Shown here: positions 1 through 4,626 of the stretch, piece after piece | Position numbering within the stretch: position 1 is the first letter of the stretch | Layout of the letters: every line of letters begins with the position of its first letter | Source: an uncultured bacterium | GTDB taxonomy: Bacteria; Bacteroidota; Bacteroidia; Bacteroidales; Paludibacteraceae | NCBI GenBank assembly: GCA_947074225.1 | Contig: CAMTOX010000114.1 | Coordinates: forward strand, 1-6,505 | Length of the DNA stretch: 6,505 nt | Direction of reading: 5' to 3' | The notes under the pieces: model-generated | Seen by the model: the letters and a program-made list of their open reading frames with translations, nothing else | Database searches by the model: none | What the model was told of the DNA's origin: nothing | Made by a program: the position numbers and the translations under genes

Positions 1-1
1 T

Positions 2-562
2 GATAAATCGAATAATTTCGATATTGTTATGCCTGCAGAACAAGCCGGTTATGCAAATGAGGTTTTTCGTAGCAGCTATAATCTTGGATTTTTGGGAATA
101 ACAGAGCCAATCAAAGAGTTTGAGCTTGAAAAACGATTGATTGATAAAATCAAAACATTTATTATGGAACTTGGGCCAGGGTTCACTTTTATAGGAAATC
201 AATATCGTTTGGAATATAACCACAAAGAATATCTTATAGATATGCTCTTTTTTCATCGCGGTTTACGCTCCCTGGTTGCTATTGAATTGAAAATTGGAGC
301 TTTTAAAGCAGAATATGTTGGTAAAATGAATCTTTATTTGTCACTACTTGATCGATTAGAAAAAGGTAAAGATGAAAATCAATCAATTGGTATCATTCTT
401 TGTGCTGATAAAGATCATTTAGATGTAGAAATCGCTCTTCAAGATATTAACAAACCAATTGGTGTAGCAGAATATCAATTGATATTACCTAAAGAAGAAT
501 TGCAGAGCTTCATTTTTGAAGAGATAAAGTCAATCCAAGATAATATCAAAAAAGATTGTTGA
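2..562 (+). CDS. PDDEXK nuclease domain protein, YhcG/DUF1016 family, C-terminal part (5' end outside window)
   Basis: The frame is open from the window's left edge (codons from base 2 read DKSNNFDIV, then M at base 29), so the ATG at 29 is an internal methionine and the gene begins upstream. The visible 186 codons match the C-terminal nuclease domain of YhcG-like proteins. First comes the GYANEVFRSSYNLGFLGI segment that typically precedes the domain. The PD-(D/E)XK core follows, with the Asp of LIDMLFF (bases 239-241) and the Glu and Lys of IELKIG (bases 284-286 and 290-292), giving D-x14-E-x-K. After it come GKMNLYLSLLD and IGIILCADKD, both typical of the family. All three predicted catalytic residues are present, so nothing suggests inactivation. 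The family is assumed to bind or cut nucleic acid and is often seen in accessory or defence-rich DNA and near restriction-modification loci. The exact role is not established. The N-terminal DUF1016_N domain would lie outside the window. The gene ends in TGA about 70 bases from an orphan truA fragment. Confidence 0.88.
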   Translation, partial: DKSNNFDIVMPAEQAGYANEVFRSSYNLGFLGITEPIKEFELEKRLIDKIKTFIMELGPGFTFIGNQYRLEYNHKEYLIDMLFFHRGLRSLVAIELKIGAFKAEYVGKMNLYLSLLDRLEKGKDENQSIGIILCADKDHLDVEIALQDINKPIGVAEYQLILPKEELQSFIFEEIKSIQDNIKKDC

Positions 563-634
563 GAGTAAAAAACTACATCACAAAACATTTTACCAATTTC
601 TTACTCTGTTTATTTTTGCATGCTATTTATATAG

Positions 635-805
635 TTACTTGTTGATGCTTTCCGGATAGTCAACCTTAGTGAGATAGAGTGCATGTGCCGGCACCGAGTG
701 CCCTGCCCTACCACGGTCTTTGGCTTCAATGATTTGACAGAACTCTTCTAAAGTGATGCAGTGTATTATTCTTGAAAGATTACACCTACAATGCACACAT
801 CCTAT
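635..805 (-). pseudogene. truA: Orphan 3'-end fragment of truA (displaced duplicate)
   Basis: Read on the minus strand, 635-757 encodes the C-terminus of TruA from ITLEEF through GHSVPAHALYL to VDYPESI, then N, K and a TAA stop (635-637). These 38 residues are identical to those of the intact truA at 2014-2784, but the tails differ (PESI-NK here, PESI-LLIMATQ there). Bases 644-765 align without gaps to 2038-2159 with 12 mismatches in 122. From about 766 to 805 only weak similarity remains and gaps are needed, so this edge is uncertain. The catalytic domain with its GRTDAGVHA motif is absent, so the fragment cannot be an active enzyme. It lies in the same orientation as intact truA, 1394 bases away, with the 322-codon gene between them. 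I infer that it is the former 3' end of truA, displaced by insertion of DNA carrying a replacement end. A remnant of a foreign truA is the alternative. Confidence 0.9.
644..765. repeat. truA: Direct repeat, left copy (orphan truA 3' end)
   Basis: Left member of a 122-base ungapped direct repeat pair, 110 of 122 positions identical (about 90%). Its longest unbroken identical runs are 675-700 (26 bases) and 714-736 (23 bases). It ends sharply at 644, where the C-terminal codons of the two truA copies become unrelated. On the right it fades into gapped, weak similarity after 765. Confidence 0.92.
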
Positions 806-878
806 GGACAATAAAAAATCATTTGAAGTTAGGAACTTTCTAATAAATGGAACAGAATCGGAATAACTAAAAATGGAA

Positions 879-894
879 ATATTCTTAAGAATAT
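879..894. promoter_or_regulatory. Perfect 16-bp palindrome, candidate operator
   Basis: ATATTCTTAAGAATAT is its own reverse complement over all 16 bases. It sits 73 bases before the ATG of the 322-codon gene and directly upstream of the candidate -33 element at 897. A second small inverted repeat, TTGTATATTACAA (898-910), overlaps that element. Symmetry and position suggest a binding site for a dimeric regulator, but AT-rich DNA yields such palindromes by chance and no regulator gene is adjacent. Confidence 0.35.
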
Positions 895-896
895 AG

Positions 897-927
897 ATTG
901 TATATTACAAACAAAGATGTACTTTTA
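897..927 (+). promoter_or_regulatory. Candidate Bacteroidota-type promoter for the 322-codon gene
   Basis: ATTG (897-900), 19 bases, then TACTTTTA (920-927) approximates the Bacteroidota consensus TTTG-N19-21-TAnnTTTG, with one mismatch in each box. A start a few bases downstream would leave a 5' leader of roughly 35 bases before the ATG at 968. Quality is moderate and clearly poorer than the promoter at 2993-3024. Confidence 0.35.
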
Positions 928-967
928 TCAATTGGATTAATTATAATATTCACAAACACTTACAAAT

Positions 968-1936
968 ATGTCTGACCTTGATGAAATTACAAAAAAAATC
1001 GCTTCCGTCTTCGAAAATAGCAGTGATAATCAGGAAGCATGGAACACTGCCATGGCATTGTTTAAAGAGAATGAGTTGGTGATTCTAAACAGCCCTATGA
1101 AGAAATTGAGTGACTTATCGTATCATCAATTTGAAACTCTTAAAGACGACCCTTTTGATCTAACATCGGTTATTAAAATCAAGAGATTACCTGTCTCAAT
1201 GTATAAAAATTATCCACTCTATGTACAGATGAAAGCATTGCTCGATTTAATAAGTGAGCATACAGCTCTTAAACTTACCACTACTGGTGCTATACCTCCC
1301 CGCTATGTCAAAGAGTTACATGCAATGGGTAGATTTAACATAGCCTATTTTGGTATGGATAAAGAGAATATAAAAAAAGAGGCAGACTCTGAAACAGTTC
1401 AGATAGCACGCACAATTCTTGAGGACAATGGATATATACGGTATAGAAATAATACTTTATCGGTAACCTATAAGTATAAACAAATGAAAGAAGAAGGAGA
1501 AGAGGCTATCTTTAAAGAACTTATTAATGCCACTTTAACATCTACAGTATGGGCAGAATATGATAGTTATTATGATGAAGATATTGCACAAGAGGGCGTC
1601 GGTTTTAGTCTCTACCTTTTGCATAAATTTGGAAAAAGAAAGCGTAGTACAAAATATTACGCTGATGCGTTTTTCGATGCTTTTGACCCTGAAAGTCGAT
1701 TAGAAAACGCTTTCGAATTCCCTAATAATCTTTCTGAAGATGAATTGAAACAGATTTATATGAGCTATCTTTTTGAGTTGTATAATGCCTATTTAGTTCG
1801 CACTTTCGACCGTATGTTCAACTATATGGGATTAATTACTTTAGAACCTATTATGCAATCGCTTGAGTTTAAAATCAAAGCCACAGATGCCTTTTACGAT
1901 TTGATAGCGATTGAAAGTAAAGAAGAAATTGGATAA
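968..1936 (+). CDS. Uncharacterised 322-residue protein (accessory gene between the truA repeats)
   Basis: I do not recognise this protein with certainty. It is acidic, probably soluble and largely helical, with no signal peptide or membrane segment. Residues about 90-120 contain LLDLISEHTALKLTTTGAIPPRYVKELHAMG. Residues about 140-172 (ETVQIARTILEDNGYIRY, then NTLSVTYKYK) read like a small winged-helix unit: helix, 'gyIry' turn, strand. From memory, 'LTxxGxLPxxxVxEL followed by a winged-helix-like unit' occurs in uncharacterised proteins related to plasmid pRiA4b ORF-3-type families. That is a loose resemblance, not an assignment. The C-terminal half is rich in aromatic and acidic residues (WAEYDSYYDED, AFFDAFDPESR). 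The ATG at 968 is the first good start after the candidate promoter at 897-927. The gene is visibly more AT-rich than the ATPase genes, stands alone, converges on truA and is bracketed by the two truA 3' ends, all consistent with cargo of an inserted segment. A regulator, a defence component or a general accessory protein are all possible. Confidence 0.8.
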   Translation: MSDLDEITKKIASVFENSSDNQEAWNTAMALFKENELVILNSPMKKLSDLSYHQFETLKDDPFDLTSVIKIKRLPVSMYKNYPLYVQMKALLDLISEHTALKLTTTGAIPPRYVKELHAMGRFNIAYFGMDKENIKKEADSETVQIARTILEDNGYIRYRNNTLSVTYKYKQMKEEGEEAIFKELINATLTSTVWAEYDSYYDEDIAQEGVGFSLYLLHKFGKRKRSTKYYADAFFDAFDPESRLENAFEFPNNLSEDELKQIYMSYLFELYNAYLVRTFDRMFNYMGLITLEPIMQSLEFKIKATDAFYDLIAIESKEEIG

Positions 1937-1953
1937 TAATTTTATTCTCTATG

Positions 1954-2008
1954 ATAACGACAAGGTTTGAATATAACTTTTTTTAACCATGTCGTTATAA
2001 CCCTTTTT
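1954..2008 (+). terminator. Hairpin with T-run, probable terminator of the 322-codon gene
   Basis: ATAACGACA (1954-1962) pairs perfectly with TGTCGTTAT (1990-1998). After one A-A mismatch, GGTT (1964-1967) pairs with AACC (1985-1988), leaving a 17-base loop. TTTTT follows at 2004-2008. It lies between the convergent stop codons of this gene (1936) and truA (2014). On the minus strand no comparable T-run follows, so it would work mainly for the plus strand. The large loop lowers certainty. Confidence 0.55.
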
Positions 2009-2013
2009 ATTAA

Positions 2014-2784
2014 TTATTGAGTAGCCATTATCAACAGGATGCTTTCCGGATAATCCACCTTAGTTAAGTAGAGTGCATGTGCCGGCACCGAGTGTCCTGC
2101 CCTTCCTCGGTCTTTGGCTTCAATGATTTGGCAGAACTCTTCTAGGGTGATGCGGTGTAATCCTACTTCGAAGAGGGTACCTACTATGGCGCGCACCATA
2201 TTGCGTAAGAAACGGTTGGCTTGGATGGTAAATACCCACACATCGTTACGTTGTTCCCACTGCGCAAACATAATGGTACATAGGTTTGTTTTAACATCGG
2301 TATGTAGTTTACTAAAACTGGTGAAGTCGGTGTAATTAAAGAGCAGTGCTGCTGCTTGGTTCATCAGTTCAAAGTCGAGCGGTTGAGTCATGCGGCAAGC
2401 AGTATTTTGATGAAATGGCGATTTGTGTTGCACCACCCAATATTCGTAGGTACGTGCCGTAGCATCAAAACGGGCATGGGCATCGGGTGTTACCGGATAC
2501 ATATCGTACAAAGCAATATCGTTGGGTAAGTAACTATTTAGATTACGTAACAACTTTGTGATATCGGTAATGGGTTGTGGTGCCTCGAAATGTGCTACCA
2601 TACCTGTGGCATGCACACCGGCATCGGTACGACCTGCCCCAACCACTTCAATAGGTTGACGCATCAAGGTTGAGAGTGCCTCTTGTAAACGTTGTTGCAC
2701 AGCAATACCGTTAGGTTGTATTTGCCAACCGCAGTAGTTAGCACCATTGTATGCAAGCTTTATAAAGTAGCGTTGTGGTATCAT
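2014..2784 (-). CDS. truA: tRNA pseudouridine(38-40) synthase TruA
   Basis: TruA converts uridines 38, 39 and 40 of the tRNA anticodon arm to pseudouridine in the cytoplasm. The 256-residue length is normal for the family. Visible landmarks, in order, are the N-terminal strand YFIKLAYNGANYCGWQ (residues 6-21), a Val-Gln-Gln segment (29-31), the catalytic loop GAGRTDAGVHATG with nucleophile Asp54 (equivalent to Asp60 of the E. coli enzyme), ARFDATARTYEYWV, and the C-terminal FLRNMVRAIVGTLFEVG and GRAGHSVPAHALYL segments. The ATG at 2784 puts the first conserved strand at the expected distance from the N-terminus. The last 47 codons overlap the right copy of the 122-base repeat. The final residues (LLIMATQ) differ from those of the orphan copy (NK), so the 3' end may have been replaced by recombination while the protein stayed intact. 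It is divergent from the ATPase operon and convergent with the 322-codon gene. No convincing promoter was found in front of it. Confidence 0.97.
   Translation of the reverse strand: MIPQRYFIKLAYNGANYCGWQIQPNGIAVQQRLQEALSTLMRQPIEVVGAGRTDAGVHATGMVAHFEAPQPITDITKLLRNLNSYLPNDIALYDMYPVTPDAHARFDATARTYEYWVVQHKSPFHQNTACRMTQPLDFELMNQAAALLFNYTDFTSFSKLHTDVKTNLCTIMFAQWEQRNDVWVFTIQANRFLRNMVRAIVGTLFEVGLHRITLEEFCQIIEAKDRGRAGHSVPAHALYLTKVDYPESILLIMATQ
2038..2159. repeat. truA: Direct repeat, right copy (3' end of intact truA)
   Basis: Right member of the 122-base pair, offset from the left copy by exactly 1394 bases without gaps. In truA codons, 11 of the 12 differences are synonymous. The exception is Arg (CGC, here) against Cys (TGC, left copy) at the edge of the well-conserved block. 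GTGCCGGCAC (2079-2088, and 685-694 in the left copy) is a perfect 10-bp palindrome inside the longest identical run. Confidence 0.92.
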
Positions 2785-2878
2785 AATCTTTGTAGTTTTA
2801 AGTAGAAAAAAAGAGAAAATAGTGGCATCTATTTAGGGTATACTATTTGTATTGAGAATTGGATAAATCTTGAAAATA

Positions 2879-2900
2879 TTTTGTCGAAAAAGAGACAAAA
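2879..2900. promoter_or_regulatory. Inverted repeat in the truA/ATPase divergent region
   Basis: TTTTGTC (2879-2885) and GACAAAA (2894-2900) are perfect inverted repeats around an 8-base spacer. The element lies about 95 bases upstream of the truA start and about 93 bases before the -33 box of the ATPase promoter, in a 290-base intergenic region with no gene. It could be an operator or a hairpin in the truA leader. Nothing else supports either role. Confidence 0.25.
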
Positions 2901-2992
2901 AGTAAAATAAACAGATCTATACTCCTATTAATATTTCTCTTACATAAGTACTTACGAAAATATATTTTATGTCAACAAAAATAGAAGAATAT

Positions 2993-3024
2993 TTTGTGTT
3001 TAGCAAAAAAATAATCTACCTTTG
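2993..3024 (+). promoter_or_regulatory. Bacteroidota-type promoter of the V-ATPase operon
   Basis: TTTG (2993-2996) and TACCTTTG (3017-3024) are separated by 20 bases. This matches the Bacteroidota housekeeping consensus TTTG-N19-21-TAnnTTTG exactly in both boxes and spacing. Transcription should start a few bases after 3024, giving a leader of about 40-45 bases before the subunit E start at 3075. The leader has no strong Shine-Dalgarno sequence, as is usual in this phylum. Confidence 0.8.
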
Positions 3025-3074
3025 CGAGGATTAAAAAATCGCAATAAAGAAACCGTTAAATAAACATATAAGGT

Positions 3075-3662
3075 ATGAATACCAAACTGCAAGAACTGAC
3101 TGATAAAAGCTACAACGAAGGAGTAGAGAAAGGTAAGACTGAGGCAGCCGACATTGTTGCCAAAGCTCAAACACAAGCCAAAGACATTATTGCCGTGGCT
3201 CAACAAGAAGCTGAACGTACTATTAAAGAGGCACAAAAGAAAGCCGATGAGTTAAAGAGCAACACCGAGTCGGAATTAAAACTATTTGCCGGTCAAGCGA
3301 TGAATGCTTTAAAAACCGACATCACCAATATGGTATGTGGCGATATCGTAAGCGATAGTATCAAAGCAGCTACTGCCGATAAGAGTTTCATGCAGGAGGT
3401 AATTGTTAAGATTGCCGAACAATGGGCTAAAGACGGTCATGTAGAAATTGAGGCTAAAGATGCTGAAGCATTGACAAACTACTTCCAAACTCAAGCTAAA
3501 ACATTGCTTAACGGTAGTGTTACCATAACTACCACAAAAGGTAAGAGTGAATTTGTGATTCGTCCTGCAGAGGGTGGTTACAAAATTGCCTTTGGCGACG
3601 AAGAATTTATTGCGTATTTTAAAGAGTTTTTGCGTCCAAAATTGGTAGAGATGCTTTTTTAA
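3075..3662 (+). CDS. atpE: V/A-type ATPase subunit E (peripheral stalk)
   Basis: Subunit E forms the peripheral stalk that holds the catalytic A/B head against the membrane motor. The 195-residue length fits the family. Residues about 1-75 are an uninterrupted charged helix with Ala-rich heptad-like spacing (AADIVAKAQTQAKDIIAVAQ, then EAERTIKEAQKKADEL), the expected coiled coil. The C-terminal part (about residues 95-195) is the globular domain that docks on subunit B, ending in FGDEEFIAYFKEFLRPKLVEMLF. It is the first gene of the operon, directly behind a consensus promoter. A separate subunit G/H partner is not seen before it, as in the compact chlamydial and spirochaetal operons. Sequence divergence is high in this family, so the assignment rests on the coiled coil, the length and the gene order. 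A hairpin follows the stop codon. Confidence 0.9.
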   Translation: MNTKLQELTDKSYNEGVEKGKTEAADIVAKAQTQAKDIIAVAQQEAERTIKEAQKKADELKSNTESELKLFAGQAMNALKTDITNMVCGDIVSDSIKAATADKSFMQEVIVKIAEQWAKDGHVEIEAKDAEALTNYFQTQAKTLLNGSVTITTTKGKSEFVIRPAEGGYKIAFGDEEFIAYFKEFLRPKLVEMLF

Positions 3663-3669
3663 GCAGATA

Positions 3670-3698
3670 AACGATGGTTTTATGAATATGCCATCGTT
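3670..3698 (+). promoter_or_regulatory. Intercistronic hairpin between subunit E and the DUF2764 gene
   Basis: AACGATGG (3670-3677) pairs perfectly with CCATCGTT (3691-3698) around a 13-base loop. An outer GATA/TATC pairing (3666-3669 with 3704-3707) may extend it past a bulge. The downstream tract (TCTCTTTAT) is only modestly T-rich, so it looks more like a leaky terminator or a stabilising or processing hairpin than a full stop. It lies in the widest gap (95 bases) between operon genes here. Confidence 0.45.
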
Positions 3699-3757
3699 CT
3701 CTTTATCCACTACCTTCTATTCTTAAAGCAACTATTTAGAAGTCCCAATACACTGAT

Positions 3758-4594
3758 ATGAATTACTATTGTTTGGTAGCCGGTTTACCCGATTTACAAC
3801 CGGAGAATTTAAAGAATGTGCCGTCGTTAGAGTCGTTACTAGCCGAGCTACATGAGACACTTAAAGGCAAGGACCTTGAGTTGCTCAAGCTATTGCAACA
3901 GGAATACGACAATAAGAACCTATTGGCATATTTGGCCAATAAAGAGGCCGAGTTATCACTTTTGGGAACCCTATCGGCTGAAGATCTTGCAGAAGGAATC
4001 ACTATTATGCAGGAGAGCGATATACCCAAAGACAAACGTTTACCGGTATATTTCCCTACATTTTATAATGCAGTGACCGATGAGAAGATAGAACCGACTT
4101 TAGGATTGCATGAAAATTTCTTAGCAACACTCTATTACGAGAATGGCTGTAAATGTAAAAACAAGTTTTTATCGGAATGGTTTACTTTCTGTTTGAATCT
4201 AAACAATATATTGACAGCTTACTATTGTCGGAAATATAATTTAGATATTAAAACGAATGTATTGGGCGATAATGATGTTGCAAAATCTATTAAAAGCACC
4301 AATGCACGCGACTTTGGTTTAACGGGAGTGATAGACAATTTGGAACTTCTCTTTACCATAGCCGAAGAACCTAATTTATTGGAACGCGAAAAACGTATTG
4401 ATGCATTGAAGTGGGCATGGTTAGAAGAGCAAACTTTTTTCCATTACTTCTCAATAGAACGTGTACTAGCATTCTTCATACGTTGTCAGTTAATGCAACG
4501 CTGGAGCGGTTTAACACCTGAAGAGGGTGAAAAGGTATTCCGCGGTTTACTCGATGAGATGAAACAGCAAGTACATTTTCAGAAAACTGCCTAA
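3758..4594 (+). CDS. DUF2764 family protein of the V-ATPase operon
   Basis: This 278-residue protein starts with MNYYCLVAGLPDL, the characteristic N-terminus of DUF2764 proteins. These are encoded between subunits E and A in V-ATPase operons of Bacteroidota, and hypothetical genes hold the same slot in Chlamydia and spirochaetes. The sequence is predominantly helical, soluble, and has no signal or membrane segment. A central stretch around residues 128-165 is notable, with CKCKNKFLSEWFTF followed by LNNILTAYYCRKYNLD. 'Asn-x-x-x-(aliphatic)-x-x-x-x-(R)-(K)' helices also occur in the AC39/subunit C family, which bridges the rotor shaft to the membrane ring. Other V/A-ATPase operons carry C and F in this slot, and neither is visible here. 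I infer a role as a C-like collar or assembly subunit. That is not proven by the sequence. The gene is 32 bases from subunit A and so almost certainly cotranscribed with it. Confidence 0.88.
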   Translation: MNYYCLVAGLPDLQPENLKNVPSLESLLAELHETLKGKDLELLKLLQQEYDNKNLLAYLANKEAELSLLGTLSAEDLAEGITIMQESDIPKDKRLPVYFPTFYNAVTDEKIEPTLGLHENFLATLYYENGCKCKNKFLSEWFTFCLNLNNILTAYYCRKYNLDIKTNVLGDNDVAKSIKSTNARDFGLTGVIDNLELLFTIAEEPNLLEREKRIDALKWAWLEEQTFFHYFSIERVLAFFIRCQLMQRWSGLTPEEGEKVFRGLLDEMKQQVHFQKTA

Positions 4595-4626
4595 AAAAAT
4601 AGGAACAAAAAATAAATACAACATAT

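Larger units (their letters stand above)
807..967. other. AT-rich gene-free leader upstream of the 322-codon gene
   Basis: Together with the truA fragment to its left this completes a 405-base stretch (563-967) without an intact gene. It is very AT-rich. No RNA gene, transposon end or integrase fragment was recognised. It holds a perfect 16-bp palindrome (879-894) and a candidate promoter (897-927), listed separately. On the minus strand the frame of the truA fragment stays open up to a stop at 905, but it has no ATG and no recognisable protein similarity, so I do not call a gene there. Confidence 0.5.

Noticed and set aside
562..618. AGAGTAA (562-568) and TTACTCT (601-607) followed by a T-rich tract, as a terminator of the nuclease gene.
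   Set aside because: The stem is only 7 bp, AT-rich, with a 32-base loop. It is too weak to call.
588..618. TATTTTTG (611-618) as a -7 box with a TTTT at 588-591 as -33 box.
   Set aside because: The -33 match is imperfect, and the transcript would run about 350 bases through the truA fragment before any gene. A closer candidate promoter exists at 897-927.
644..2159. The truA repeats as inverted repeats or target-site duplications of an insertion sequence.
   Set aside because: They are direct, long and coding, and no transposase lies between them. Target duplications are far shorter and start identical.
2114..2335. 73-codon plus-strand open frame opposite truA.
   Set aside because: It lies wholly antisense to the well-conserved truA coding region and has no recognisable protein features. 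It is a shadow frame.
3000..3710. Two minus-strand open frames (3000-3236 and 3309-3710) opposite subunit E.
   Set aside because: They are antisense to a confident gene and to its promoter, and their Cys/Phe/Leu-rich translations are typical shadows of a coiled-coil gene.
3766..4076. Open frames at 3766-4035 (minus) and 3852-4076 (plus) within the DUF2764 gene.
   Set aside because: Both are out of frame with a recognised family member covering the same bases, and their compositions do not look protein-like.
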